A DNA stretch of 64,000 nt from Nocardia xishanensis NBRC 101358 (GTDB taxonomy: Bacteria; Actinomycetota; Actinomycetes; Mycobacteriales; Mycobacteriaceae): the NCBI RefSeq assembly GCF_001613365.1, contig NZ_BDCF01000009.1, positions 1 to 64,000 of the forward strand, given 5' to 3'. The translations under genes were made by a program, and so were the position numbers. Numbering within the stretch: position 1 is the stretch's first letter; each line of letters starts with the position of its first letter. The notes under the pieces are model-generated. The model had not been told where the DNA came from and made no database searches. It saw nothing but the letters and a program-made list of their open reading frames with translations. Below are positions 51,996 through 60,914 of this stretch, one piece after another.

Positions 51996-52199
51996 ACCCG
52001 CCTCGCTTCCGCTCGGACAACGAATTCGAGCACCAGCCTGCCGGGCGACTGAACCATCGCGCGTCGGCAGCAGGTCGCGAGTGGATCGTCCGCGAGGATG
52101 ACCGAAGGGGGTAGCGAAGGCGGAGTACGCACGATTTCACGCTGCCGGACGCAGTCCGTCGATAGCCCGCGCATGGCTGGAGCGAAGGCGGAGGTACGC

Positions 52200-52848
52200 C
52201 TACTTCCAGTACGCCTGCGACTTGATCGCGGTCTTGGGCAGGTTGTGGGAGGTCTTGAGCGTCTTGACGATCGAGCGGGTGGTGTGGCCGTCGCAGGCGA
52301 CCCACGCGAAAGCGTCGGCGGCGCAGGAGATCGACTGGGCCTGTTCGCGCAGCAACCGGCCGTCGTCGACGCGTTGCAGCCAGGTGACCTGGTGGTGCGG
52401 CTTGTTGCGGACCGGCAGGTTCTGGTCGGATTCGTACTGCCATTCCAGCCAGACTCGCGCGGGCACATCGCCGATCGCGTCGAGCAGCGAGTTGATCGCG
52501 GGCAGCGAGGCGGTGTCGCCGAACACCAGGTATTCGCCCGGAGCCGCTTCGGGGAGTTCGAAACTGGAGCCGAGCGCCGTCGCGTCCAGGCCGTCGCCGA
52601 CCGCAGCGCTGGCGGCCCAGCGCGCGGCGGGCCCGTCGTGCAAGGCGAATTCGATGGCGAACCTGTCGCCTTGGGGATCGAGGTCGACCAGCGTGTAGCC
52701 GCGGTGGTGCAACTTGCCGGTCTCGGCGTCGGGAATCCAGAGGCGGATCCACTGGGTGGGGTGGACCGGATGGTCGGCGAGCAGGCCGCCTGCGTCGAAG
52801 CCGAGCCGAATGTATTTGTCGGTGACGTATTCCGTCGCGGTGACGGTG
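52200..52848 (-). pseudogene. 5'-damaged duplicate of the siderophore-interacting protein
   Basis: The coding sequence is closely similar to 49743-50450 (long identical nucleotide stretches) and encodes a full SIP from about VTATEYVTDKYIRLGF to KSQAYWK. Upstream in this frame there is no ATG, GTG or TTG back to an in-frame stop near 52953; the first possible start is TTG 52712, which would delete the first ~45 residues including part of the FAD barrel. A one-base loss near 52848 relative to the first copy would explain this. It follows the MTB12-like gene by about 60 bp on the same strand. If translated, it would yield a 170-residue fragment. Confidence 0.65.
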
Positions 52849-52868
52849 TGTACGCCGAGACGACGTCG

Positions 52869-52890
52869 GCCCCCGCCGCGGCGGGGGCCG
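52869..52890 (-). terminator. GC-rich palindrome after the MTB12-like gene
   Basis: A perfect 22-bp GC palindrome starting GGCCCCCGCC and ending GGCGGGGGCC lies 18 bp after the stop of the MTB12-like gene on its strand. It probably terminates that transcript, which would further isolate the SIP duplicate. Confidence 0.6.
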
Positions 52891-52908
52891 AATCGTGCGT
52901 GAACTCGG

Positions 52909-53376
52909 TCAGCAGCCCTGGCCGACGAAGTTGCCCATGGTGCAGACGGATTCGTAGCTCAGCTTCCAGGTGCCGTCGATCTGCTTCCAGGTCATATCGA
53001 AGGTCCACGGCTCGTAGCCGTCGGTCTCCGTGTACAGCACCGCGGACAGGGTGTTGCCGTTGACCGACACCGGGCCAACGATGTCCCAGCGCCAGCTCGG
53101 CGGGGCGATGGCGATGAGCGCGGCGGCGGTGTCGAAGGCGGGCAGGCCCGCCTCGCCGTTCTCCAGTTCGGCGGCGCGCGCGGCGCGCGGGGCGCCCGTG
53201 TTGAACAGCACCGCCATCTTGGCGCGCAGTTCGCCGGTGCTCGGCACGCTCTTGCGCAGCGGGACGGTGATCGGCGCGGCCTCGGCGATCGCGGTGGTGG
53301 TGACGGTGCCGAACGCGCCGACCAGGGCGGCGGCCGCAAAGGCGACGGCGCCCAGCTTCTTTCGGGTGCTGATCAT
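52909..53376 (-). CDS. Secreted MTB12 (CFP-2)-like protein
   Basis: A 155-residue exported protein. ATG 53376 has GAAGGA six bases upstream. The signal peptide (KKLGAVAFAAAALVGAFGT to AEAAP) is followed by a mature domain resembling mycobacterial low-molecular-weight antigen MTB12: AKMAVLFNTGAPRAARAAEL then ENGEAGLPAFDTAAAL. Two cysteines at the C-terminal end (SVCTMGNFVGQGC) could pair. The function of the family is unclear. The gene is divergent from nbtG across an iron box and may be iron-regulated. Confidence 0.85.
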   Translation of the reverse strand: MISTRKKLGAVAFAAAALVGAFGTVTTTAIAEAAPITVPLRKSVPSTGELRAKMAVLFNTGAPRAARAAELENGEAGLPAFDTAAALIAIAPPSWRWDIVGPVSVNGNTLSAVLYTETDGYEPWTFDMTWKQIDGTWKLSYESVCTMGNFVGQGC

Positions 53377-53438
53377 GAGGTCCTTCCCATCGTTCTCGGT
53401 GTGTTCCCCGTTGCGGGAAGCGACACTGCCGTTCACTG

Positions 53439-53457
53439 TAAGGTAAGGCTATGCAAA
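53439..53457. promoter_or_regulatory. IdeR/DtxR-type iron box between nbtG and the MTB12-like gene
   Basis: TAAGGTAAGGCTATGCAAA matches the 19-bp consensus at 14 positions. It lies 69 bp before nbtG and 62 bp before the divergent secreted protein, so it can serve both. Confidence 0.75.
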
Positions 53458-53526
53458 CATGAAGTCGGGGGTTCGGTCGATGTGGGCGCGAACACGGATG
53501 CGCGCGATGCGAGAGTGGGAGAACCG

Positions 53527-54816
53527 GTGGAAACACTTGTGGTGATCGGCGCGGGTCCGAAGGCGATGGCCGTCGCCGCCAAGGCGCACGTGCTGCGGAC
53601 ACTGGGGCTGCCCGCGCCACGGGTCGTCGTGGTGGAAGCGCAGACGGTGGGCGGCAATTGGCTGCCGAGCGGCGGCTGGACCGACGGCCAGCACCGGCTC
53701 GGCACCAGTCCCGAGAAGGACGTGGGCTTCCCTTATCGCTCCACCTGGGCGCGCGGCCACAATCGCGCGATCAACGAGGCCATGACCGCGTTCAGCTGGA
53801 CCTCCTTCCTGATCGACCAGGGCACTTACGCCGAGTGGATCGACCGGGGCCGCCCGAGCCCCCAGCACCATGTCTGGGCCAAGTACCTGCAGTGGGTCGC
53901 GGCGCGAACCGATTTCGAGCTCATCCTCGGCACCGTGCGGTCCATCGCCGCGGCGGCCGACGGGTGGCTGATCACCGCGGTCGATGCCGACGGCATGCCC
54001 ACCGAAATCGACGCCGACGCACTGATGATCACCGGTCCTGGCCGCAGCGAGAAGGCGCTCGCCAAACATCCGAAGGTGCTCAGCGTCTCGGAATTCTGGG
54101 ACCTCGCGGGCAAGCGTAAGCTCCCGGTCTCCTCCCGCGCCGCCGTCATCGGCGGCGGCGAGACCGCGGGCTCCGCGCTGGACGAACTGGTGCGCCACGG
54201 CATGCTGTCCATCTCGGTGATCTCGCCGATGGCCACGATCTACACCCGCGGCGAAAGTTATTTCGAGAACTCGCTTTTCAGTGACCCGATCAAGTGGGGC
54301 TCGCTGAGCACCGAGGAGCGCAGGGACGTCATCCGCCGCACCGACCGCGGCGTGTTCTCGGTGCGAGTTCAGGAGAGCCTGCTCGCCGACAATCGGGTGC
54401 ACCACATGCAGGGCCGCGTCGTGCGGGTCGCCGATCAGGGCGAGGGTGTCGCGCTCACCCTGCGCAACGAGATGCGGCCCGACCAGGTGCACAACTTCGA
54501 TCTGGTGATCGACGCGACCGGCGGGCAGCCGCTGTGGTTTCTCGAGATGTTCGACGCCAACGCCGCCGACCTGCTCGAGCTCGCGGTCGGCGGACAGCTG
54601 ACCCAGTCCAGGATCGAATCGTCCATCGGCTACGACCTGGCGGTCTCGGGTCTCGACGCGAAGCTGTACCTGCCCAACCTCGCCGCGCTGGCGCAGGGGC
54701 CGGGGTTCCCGAATCTCAGTTGCCTGGGCGAACTTTCGGACCGCGTGCTGGGTTCGGCTAGGACGCGCCAGGAAAAGCGGCCTACGGCCTCGGCGCGCGC
54801 GCAGGCGCGCCGCTGA
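53527..54816 (+). CDS. nbtG: L-lysine N6-monooxygenase of siderophore synthesis
   Basis: A 429-residue flavin-dependent N-hydroxylase, homologous to mycobactin MbtG, forming N6-hydroxylysine. GTG 53527 with GGGAGA upstream gives METLVVIGAGPKAMAVAAKA; frame upstream to 53401 would cross the iron box. FAD site GAGPKA, substrate region GTSPEKDVGFPYRSTW and NADPH site VIGGGETAGSALDEL are all visible; the ATG-type motif DATGGQPLW is near the end. It converges on nbtH. Named by analogy with the published N. farcinica nocobactin cluster. Confidence 0.9.
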   Translation: METLVVIGAGPKAMAVAAKAHVLRTLGLPAPRVVVVEAQTVGGNWLPSGGWTDGQHRLGTSPEKDVGFPYRSTWARGHNRAINEAMTAFSWTSFLIDQGTYAEWIDRGRPSPQHHVWAKYLQWVAARTDFELILGTVRSIAAAADGWLITAVDADGMPTEIDADALMITGPGRSEKALAKHPKVLSVSEFWDLAGKRKLPVSSRAAVIGGGETAGSALDELVRHGMLSISVISPMATIYTRGESYFENSLFSDPIKWGSLSTEERRDVIRRTDRGVFSVRVQESLLADNRVHHMQGRVVRVADQGEGVALTLRNEMRPDQVHNFDLVIDATGGQPLWFLEMFDANAADLLELAVGGQLTQSRIESSIGYDLAVSGLDAKLYLPNLAALAQGPGFPNLSCLGELSDRVLGSARTRQEKRPTASARAQARR

Positions 54817-54823
54817 CCAAAGT

Positions 54824-54854
54824 CGCCCGGCGGGCGAGTCGGACTCGCCGGGCG
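54824..54854. terminator. Hairpin between nbtG and nbtH
   Basis: Imperfect GC-rich arms (54824-54840 and 54842-54854, with extra bases in the first arm) lie in the 47-bp gap between the convergent genes. Confidence 0.5.
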
Positions 54855-54863
54855 CAAGCCGGG

Positions 54864-55529
54864 CTACTGCCGGATCGCGGGCACGTCTTCGGGTGTGCGA
54901 GCCCAGGTGACGAGGGTGATGCGCCGACCCGGCCGTACGTCGAAGACGCCAAGATCCTGCCAGCCGGTCTTGTGGATGGCTCGATGGAGCGACACGTTGC
55001 GGTGATCTGGATCGCCCATGATGCGGCGGCACAGTGGATCTGCCGCGAAGATCGCGGTCGGGAGATGGCCGAGCCAGGTGGACATCACGCCGCGGCCGAC
55101 CACGTTCAGGTCTGCCGTCGCGATATGAATGCCCATGTCGTGCGGTTCGGCTTCGTAGAACCGCGCGATCTCGTCCTTCGCCGGGCGGTACAGCTCGATG
55201 TACGCCACGTCGCGGTGGCCGAGTTCGGGACGCTCGATGGCACTGAAGTCGAAGCCGAGAATGTATGGCCTGGAGTACGTTCCCGCCAGCTGTGCTTGCC
55301 AATCGGCACGGCGACGCTCGGCGGGCCACGCCTGTTCCCAGGTTTCGAGCAGATGCGGCCTGCTCATCCATTCGGCGAGCATTTCCGGATCGTCGCTGTC
55401 CGGGTCGGCGGGGCGAAAGCTGAACGGCGCCGCGAAGCTCGGCGTCACCGGCGCTGGACCGCTTCGCACCTCGTCCGGGACGTCGGTCAACTCGCGCGCA
55501 AGGACATACGGTGACCCGGTCTGGTTCAT
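54864..55529 (-). CDS. nbtH: Hydroxylysine N6-acyltransferase (MbtK/IucB-like GNAT)
   Basis: A 221-residue GNAT-fold acyltransferase that acylates the side-chain hydroxylamine of N6-hydroxylysine. Family motifs: MLAEWMSRPHLLETWEQAWP, the catalytic-region HDMGIHIATAD, and DPDHRNVSLHRAIHKTGWQ. ATG 55529 is used. It is divergent from nbtA across two iron boxes and convergent with nbtG, so it is its own iron-regulated unit. The acyl donor (short or long) cannot be read from sequence. Confidence 0.9.
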   Translation of the reverse strand: MNQTGSPYVLARELTDVPDEVRSGPAPVTPSFAAPFSFRPADPDSDDPEMLAEWMSRPHLLETWEQAWPAERRRADWQAQLAGTYSRPYILGFDFSAIERPELGHRDVAYIELYRPAKDEIARFYEAEPHDMGIHIATADLNVVGRGVMSTWLGHLPTAIFAADPLCRRIMGDPDHRNVSLHRAIHKTGWQDLGVFDVRPGRRITLVTWARTPEDVPAIRQ

Positions 55530-55571
55530 CGGAGTGCGGCTCCGTTCGGTGGTCTAGGGAACAGTGCGCCG

Positions 55572-55590
55572 TAAGGTTACCCTAGGCTTA
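55572..55590. promoter_or_regulatory. IdeR/DtxR-type iron box 1, nbtH/nbtA divergent promoter
   Basis: TAAGGTTACCCTAGGCTTA; its reverse complement matches the 19-bp consensus at 14 positions. It is 42 bp before nbtH. Confidence 0.8.
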
Positions 55591-55596
55591 CATCGG

Positions 55597-55615
55597 TAAG
55601 GTTACCCTATGCTAA
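55597..55615. promoter_or_regulatory. IdeR/DtxR-type iron box 2, nbtH/nbtA divergent promoter
   Basis: TAAGGTTACCCTATGCTAA; its reverse complement matches the consensus at 15 positions, the best in the window. It begins 25 bp after box 1 and lies 90 bp before nbtA; the pair suggests tight, possibly cooperative repression of both directions. Confidence 0.85.
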
Positions 55616-55705
55616 CGTCGCTGAGTCAGTGTTGCCCGGCCGTCGCCAGATCGACGGCGCCGCCGGGCGCCTGGCGCAGCGATACCGTGATGCAGGAGCC
55701 GTGTA

Positions 55706-56461
55706 ATGTCGAAAACCCTTGGGTGGATTCGCAAGTTCCACAAGCCGAGCTCTGACCCGAGCCCGACATTGCTGATGTTCCCGCACGCAGGTAGCGGCGC
55801 CTCCGCCTACCGCACCTTCTCCAAGGCGCTCAGCGAGAATTTCGACGTCGTCGTCTTCCAGTACCCCGGCCGTCAGGACCGGGCCGCCGAGCCGATGCCG
55901 GAGACCCTGCCCGAGGTTGCGGCCGGTGCGCTCGCTGCGTTCCTGGAGTCGGAATACCACCGCGGCGGCCCAGTCACGGTCTTCGGACACAGCATGGGCT
56001 CGATGGTCGGCTTCGAATTCGTCCGCCAGGCCGAGGCGGCAGGCGTCGAGGTCGGTCTGTTCGGCGCCTCGGGCGCGGTCGCGCCGTTCCGCGTCGTTGA
56101 TATGCCGCAGCATCCGACCGAGGACGAGCAGCTGCTCGATCACCTCGCCGCGCTCAACGGCACCGGCGCGGACGTGCTCGCCAGCCGCGAGATCATGCGT
56201 ATGACGCTGCCCGCGCTCAAGGCGGACTACGCCGCCTTCGACCGCTACGTGTGCGGCCCCGAGGTCAAGTTGCGCGCCAGGCTGCACGTCATGGGCGGTT
56301 CCGACGACGAGCACGTTACCGCGCGGCACCTGCAGGAGTGGGCGGCGCACAGCGAGCAGGACATCGTCGTCAGCCTTTTCGACGGCGGACATTTCTACCT
56401 GAACGACCACGTGGACGGCATCGCTGAATTGCTGACGTCCGAAGTTCTTTCCGCGAGATAG
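55706..56461 (+). CDS. nbtA: Type II thioesterase of the nocobactin cluster
   Basis: A 251-residue alpha/beta hydrolase that clears misloaded carrier domains of the NRPS/PKS line. The nucleophile Ser96 lies in GHSMGSM, and FPHAGSGASAYRTFSKAL and VVVFQYPGRQDR are type II TE signatures; the catalytic His is in DGGHFYLNDH. ATG 55706 has CAGGAG upstream. First gene of the nbtA-nbtB-nbtC-nbtD operon, under twin iron boxes; nbtB follows after 26 bp. Confidence 0.92.
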   Translation: MSKTLGWIRKFHKPSSDPSPTLLMFPHAGSGASAYRTFSKALSENFDVVVFQYPGRQDRAAEPMPETLPEVAAGALAAFLESEYHRGGPVTVFGHSMGSMVGFEFVRQAEAAGVEVGLFGASGAVAPFRVVDMPQHPTEDEQLLDHLAALNGTGADVLASREIMRMTLPALKADYAAFDRYVCGPEVKLRARLHVMGGSDDEHVTARHLQEWAAHSEQDIVVSLFDGGHFYLNDHVDGIAELLTSEVLSAR

Positions 56462-56487
56462 ATCGCGATTCGCACGTGAGGTTTGGC

Positions 56488-57810
56488 ATGGCACGCTCTT
56501 TTTTGGGGGATGAGGACCACATTGTCATCGCCGGTATGGCGGTGGAGGCGCCGGGGGGCATCGACAATCTGGAGGATTTCTGGTCGGCGCTCGCCGAATC
56601 ACGGGAATTGATAGGACCTTTCCCGCGCGACCGGGAATGGCCACTGCGGGAAATGTTCGCCCTCGAGCGCGCCGAAGGCTGGGGATCCGTGCCCGATGCC
56701 GGCGGATTCCTGACCGGCGCAACGGAATTCGATCCGCAGTTCTTCGGCATCACGCCGCGCGAGGCGGTCGCGATGGATCCGCAGCAGCGGGTCGCGCTGC
56801 GGGTGGCCTGGCGCGCGCTCGAGCACGCAGGGATCAACCCCGGCGCCCTCGCGGGTGCCGAGGTGGGCTGTTTCATGGGCGCTTCGTTCACCGAATACGG
56901 CCCGAGGGTGGCCGACGCCAACGAGTACAGCGGGTACCGCGCCGTCGGCACCGCGCTCGGCGCGGTTGCCGGACGCATCTCGCACAGCCTCGGCTTGGCC
57001 GGGCCTTCGATCGTCGTCGACACCGCGTGCGCGTCGTCGCTGATTGCCGTGCACCAGGCGGCCGCCGCGATTCGGTCCGGCGAGTGCGACTGGGCCGTCG
57101 CGGGCGCCGTGTGCGTGATGGGCTCGCCCGGCGCGTTCTACGAGTTCGCCAAGAACAACGCGCTGGCCGTCGACGGCCACCTGCGCGCCTACTCCGCCGG
57201 CGCGACCGGCACCCTGTGGGGTGAGGGCGCGGGAGTCGTCGTGCTGGAACGCGAATCCAGGGCCCGCGAGCTCGGTCACCGTGTCTACGCGAGAGTGCTC
57301 GCCACCAGGGCCAACCACAACGGCAAGGGCGCGCCGATCGCGGTCCCGAGCGCGCAGGCACAGGAAGCGTTGGTGCGCAAGACGATCGACGCGGCGGGCA
57401 TCGATCCGAGCTTGGTCGGGCTTGTGGAGGGGCACGGCACCGGTACGCCAGTGGGCGACCCGGTCGAGCTGACCGCGCTGCGCAACACCTACGGCGTCGA
57501 CCCGGAGCGTGGGCCGCGGCTCGGCTCGGTGAAGACCAACCTCGGCCACGCCCAAGCCGCCGCGGGCATGCTCGGCTTGATCAAGGTGCTGCTGTGCGGC
57601 GCCAACGGCCACATCGCCCCGACCCTGCACGCGGACGACCCTGCCCCCGCGGTGGATTGGACCGCCACGGGGCTGCGGCTGGCCACCGAGCTCGAGCCGT
57701 GGGCGGCGCACGGGGGCGTCCGCTACGCCGCGGTGTCGTCGTTCGGCGTCGCGGGCACGAACGCGCACGCGATCCTGGCCATGCCGGTTCTGGAGGATGT
57801 CGATGCCTGA
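56488..57810 (+). CDS. nbtB: Stand-alone beta-ketoacyl synthase (PKS) of nocobactin
   Basis: A 440-residue KS that extends an acyl chain by decarboxylative condensation. Active-site Cys181 is in DTACASSL, His316 in EGHGTGTPVGD and His354 in KTNLGHAQ; all three are present. ATG 56488 has GAGGT six bases upstream and is preferred to GTG 56476. The PKS is split: the AT, KR and ACP are on the next gene, whose start lies inside this stop. Together they make the beta-hydroxy acyl part of the siderophore. Confidence 0.93.
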   Translation: MARSFLGDEDHIVIAGMAVEAPGGIDNLEDFWSALAESRELIGPFPRDREWPLREMFALERAEGWGSVPDAGGFLTGATEFDPQFFGITPREAVAMDPQQRVALRVAWRALEHAGINPGALAGAEVGCFMGASFTEYGPRVADANEYSGYRAVGTALGAVAGRISHSLGLAGPSIVVDTACASSLIAVHQAAAAIRSGECDWAVAGAVCVMGSPGAFYEFAKNNALAVDGHLRAYSAGATGTLWGEGAGVVVLERESRARELGHRVYARVLATRANHNGKGAPIAVPSAQAQEALVRKTIDAAGIDPSLVGLVEGHGTGTPVGDPVELTALRNTYGVDPERGPRLGSVKTNLGHAQAAAGMLGLIKVLLCGANGHIAPTLHADDPAPAVDWTATGLRLATELEPWAAHGGVRYAAVSSFGVAGTNAHAILAMPVLEDVDA

Positions 57811-60800
57811 TTACCGTCTCCCGGACGGCACTGTTCCGGTGCTACTGTCCTCCGACACCGCCGACGGGCTGCGCGCCGAGGCCGCGGTCGTGCTCGCCTA
57901 CCTGGAGCGTCGCGACCACGTCACGCCGGATGCCGTGACGGACATGCTGTTCCGGACCAGGGTCGCGCGCCGCCGCCGCGCGCTGGCGATGGTGCGCACC
58001 CGCGCGGAGCTGCTGGACGCGCTGCACGCTATCGCCGCGGACGCGCCCCACCCCGCGGTGGTGAGCACCGTCGGCGTCGCCGCGCCGCGCCGCGCCGGGT
58101 TCGTCTTCCCCGGCCAGGGCAGTCAGCGCCCCGGTATGGGGCGGATCTTCTACGAGACCTCCCCGGCGTATCGGGCCGAGGTCGACGCTTGTGTCGCGAT
58201 CCACGAAGAGCGCTACGGCCACATCGCGCCGCTGCACTACCTACTCGACAACGAGGGCGAATACCAGGACGTCGTCTGGGAAGTGCAGCCCGCGTTGATG
58301 TTCCACATGCTCGGTCTTTCCGCCATGTGGAACTCGTTCGGTGTGCGGCCGGTCGCGACGATCGGACACAGCCAAGGCGAGTTGGCGGCTGGCGCGGTGT
58401 CGCGGGTGATGACCCGACGCGACGCGGTGCTTGCGGTGACACACCGGGCCAGGATCGTGGACGAGGGCATTCCCGCCGGCATGTACTCGATGGCGGTGCT
58501 CGGCATGGATCGCGAGGAGTGCGAGGAGCTGCTTGCCAGGCATTCCGGCTGGGCCGAGCTCTCGGTGGTGAACGCGCCGCACATACTGGCCATCTCCGGC
58601 GAACAGGACACCGTCGCCGAGCTGGTGACGACAGCCAACGCCGCGGGGAAGTTCGCCAAGGAGATCAAGGTCTCCTACCCGGGGCACACCTCGTATCTGA
58701 CCAAGATCCGGTCCGAGCTGGAGTCCATGCTCGGCGACGAGATGAGCGCGCCGACCTTCTCGCCCAGCGAGATCACCTGTTACGGTGGCACGCTCGGCGG
58801 GCCGATCACTCCCGACATCACGCACCAGCATTACTGGTACTGGAACCTGCGCAACCGGGTCCGTTTCGATCGGGCCATCGCCGCCGCGACCGCCGAGGTC
58901 GACACCTTCATCGAGATCGCCGATCACCCCGCGCTGCAGCTGGCCCTCCAGGAGAACCTCTCAGGCGTACCGGACGACGCGGCCACCGGCCCCCGCGACT
59001 TCCACGTGCTCGGCACGTCGCGGCGAACCGCGACCGGTCTAGAGGAATTCACCAGGAACCTGGCCACCGTCGCGGTGCACGACCTGAACTACCAGTGGGA
59101 GAGCCTGCGGATCGCCGACTCGGCCGTCCGCCTTCCGCTGCCGAACTTCCCGCACACGCAGATGTCGTCGAAGCGGCTGTGGGCGCCGTACCGGGCCGCC
59201 GCCGAGACGGCGAGACCGGCCGAGATCGCGCCGGTTCGTTTGGCGGAGAAGTGGACTCGGCTCACCCGGCGCACGCTGACGCCGCCGCGCACGGTCGCCG
59301 TCGTCGACCGCGACGACCGCTGCGCCGCGCTGGCCGCCGCATTGCGCGAGCGCGCCGAACGGCACGGCGCGACGGTGACGATGTTCGACGGTTCACCGGT
59401 CGAACAAGCCGACACAGTCGTCGTGCTGGTCCCCCCGGGCAGCGCGCAGGACGAGGCGGCGGCGGCCGCCGAGTTCGCCGACTTCGCCACGGATCAGGTC
59501 TGGCTCGCCGCCCTCGGCCCGCGCGCCACCGAGTGCTGGCTGGTGACGGCGGGTGCGGAAGCGGTGCGGGAGAACGAGATTCCCGCGCTCGCCGCCGCGG
59601 CGGCCGGCGCCGCCTTCCGCTGCGTCGCGCTGGAGCGCATCGGCGTCGCCTTCCGCCGCATCGATCTGCCCGCGGACTACCCTGCGCTGGAGCAGAAGCT
59701 GGCCGCCGACCGCATTCTGGAGGCGCTGCACCTCGCGGGTGAACCCGAGCTGGCGATGCGCGACGGCAAGCTGCACGCCAAGCGACTCGTTGTCGCAGAG
59801 GATGCGCCCGCAGCAACTGCCCCCGACCTGGGCGAGGTGCTGATCCTCGGCGGTACCGGGCACGTCGGCCTCGAGTTCTGCGCGCAGTTCGTCCGCGACG
59901 GCGCGCGACGGATCACCCTGGTGAACCGTAGCGGCGAGACCGCCACGCTGACCGAACGGTTGCGTGCCGTCCGCGCGCTCGGCGACACCGAGATCGAGGT
60001 GCTCGGCTGCGATATCAGCGATTCGGCCGCGGTCGGCGAGCTGGCCGCCAGGTACGCGGACCGGCCGGTGAGTCTGCTGGCGCACGCGGCCGTGGATTAC
60101 GTGTACTCCGCGGCGGCCGATTCCGACGCCGAGGCCGTCGCGCAGGCCGCCGCGGCCAAAGTCGTCGGATTCGGCGAAGTGCTGCGCGCCTTGCCGACGA
60201 CGCCGACGGCGACCGTGCTGCTGTGCTCGTCCTTCGCCGCCACTCTCGGTGGCTGGGGGCAGGCGCTGTACGCGGGCGCCAACCGCATGCTCGACGCCAT
60301 GGCTTCGCGACTGCGCGCCGACGGCCGCGCGTGCACGTCGGTGCAGTGGGGTCTGTGGGTACTGCCCGCGGAAGCGGACGCGGCGGTCGAGGCCAGGATC
60401 GAAGGCGCCGGGCTGCTGCCCATGGCCGCCGCCGACGCGGTGGCCGCCGGACTGGCCGACACCTCCGCCAACAGCATCGTGCTCGCGGCGGATTGGTCGA
60501 AGCTGCGCGATGTCACCGAAACGGTCGGACTGGCAACGGTTTTCGCCCCCGCCCTCGACGCACTGGCCGAACAGGCTGCCACACCGACGGCGCCGGTCGC
60601 GCCCAGAGCGACAGCGCCGATCGAGACCGCGACGGCCCCGGCGGTTTCCGCGCCGTCGATGCCCGAAGCGGGCTTCGCCGAGCGTATCCGCAGGGAGCTG
60701 GACCGCGTCATGCTCTCCGACGGCAGCGAGACCATCGACGGCTCGGTCCCGCTGCTCTCGCTCGGCATGGACTCGCTGCAGGCACTCGATCTGCGCAAGC

Positions 60801-60901
60801 GGCTCAAGGCCGAACTGAACCGCGACCTTCCGGTCGCCGCCATCCTCGGCGGCGCGTCCCTCGACGACGTCGTGTCGCTGATGTCCGAGAACAAAGGCTG
60901 A
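57803..60901 (+). CDS. nbtC: PKS protein with AT, KR and ACP domains
   Basis: A 1032-residue protein. ATG 57803 is chosen because GGAGG lies six bases before it (ATG 57797 directly abuts that site). Domains: short N-terminal docking region, AT (GQGSQRPGMG near 103; Ser190 in GHSQGE), linker, KR (ILGGTGHVG near 680; Tyr823 in LYAGAN), ACP (Ser991 in GMDSLQ). Works with NbtB to add and reduce one ketide, giving a 3-hydroxy acyl group. The AT motif SYPGHTSY is neither classical malonyl nor methylmalonyl, so extender choice is open. Overlaps nbtB by 8 bp and is 13 bp before nbtD. Confidence 0.93.
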   Translation: MPDYRLPDGTVPVLLSSDTADGLRAEAAVVLAYLERRDHVTPDAVTDMLFRTRVARRRRALAMVRTRAELLDALHAIAADAPHPAVVSTVGVAAPRRAGFVFPGQGSQRPGMGRIFYETSPAYRAEVDACVAIHEERYGHIAPLHYLLDNEGEYQDVVWEVQPALMFHMLGLSAMWNSFGVRPVATIGHSQGELAAGAVSRVMTRRDAVLAVTHRARIVDEGIPAGMYSMAVLGMDREECEELLARHSGWAELSVVNAPHILAISGEQDTVAELVTTANAAGKFAKEIKVSYPGHTSYLTKIRSELESMLGDEMSAPTFSPSEITCYGGTLGGPITPDITHQHYWYWNLRNRVRFDRAIAAATAEVDTFIEIADHPALQLALQENLSGVPDDAATGPRDFHVLGTSRRTATGLEEFTRNLATVAVHDLNYQWESLRIADSAVRLPLPNFPHTQMSSKRLWAPYRAAAETARPAEIAPVRLAEKWTRLTRRTLTPPRTVAVVDRDDRCAALAAALRERAERHGATVTMFDGSPVEQADTVVVLVPPGSAQDEAAAAAEFADFATDQVWLAALGPRATECWLVTAGAEAVRENEIPALAAAAAGAAFRCVALERIGVAFRRIDLPADYPALEQKLAADRILEALHLAGEPELAMRDGKLHAKRLVVAEDAPAATAPDLGEVLILGGTGHVGLEFCAQFVRDGARRITLVNRSGETATLTERLRAVRALGDTEIEVLGCDISDSAAVGELAARYADRPVSLLAHAAVDYVYSAAADSDAEAVAQAAAAKVVGFGEVLRALPTTPTATVLLCSSFAATLGGWGQALYAGANRMLDAMASRLRADGRACTSVQWGLWVLPAEADAAVEARIEGAGLLPMAAADAVAAGLADTSANSIVLAADWSKLRDVTETVGLATVFAPALDALAEQAATPTAPVAPRATAPIETATAPAVSAPSMPEAGFAERIRRELDRVMLSDGSETIDGSVPLLSLGMDSLQALDLRKRLKAELNRDLPVAAILGGASLDDVVSLMSENKG

Positions 60902-60914
60902 GGAGTCCGCTGGA

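Noticed and set aside
52713-52950. Normal start for the second siderophore-interacting gene
   Set aside because: Codon-by-codon reading found no ATG, GTG or TTG in frame between TTG 52712 and the upstream stop near 52953.
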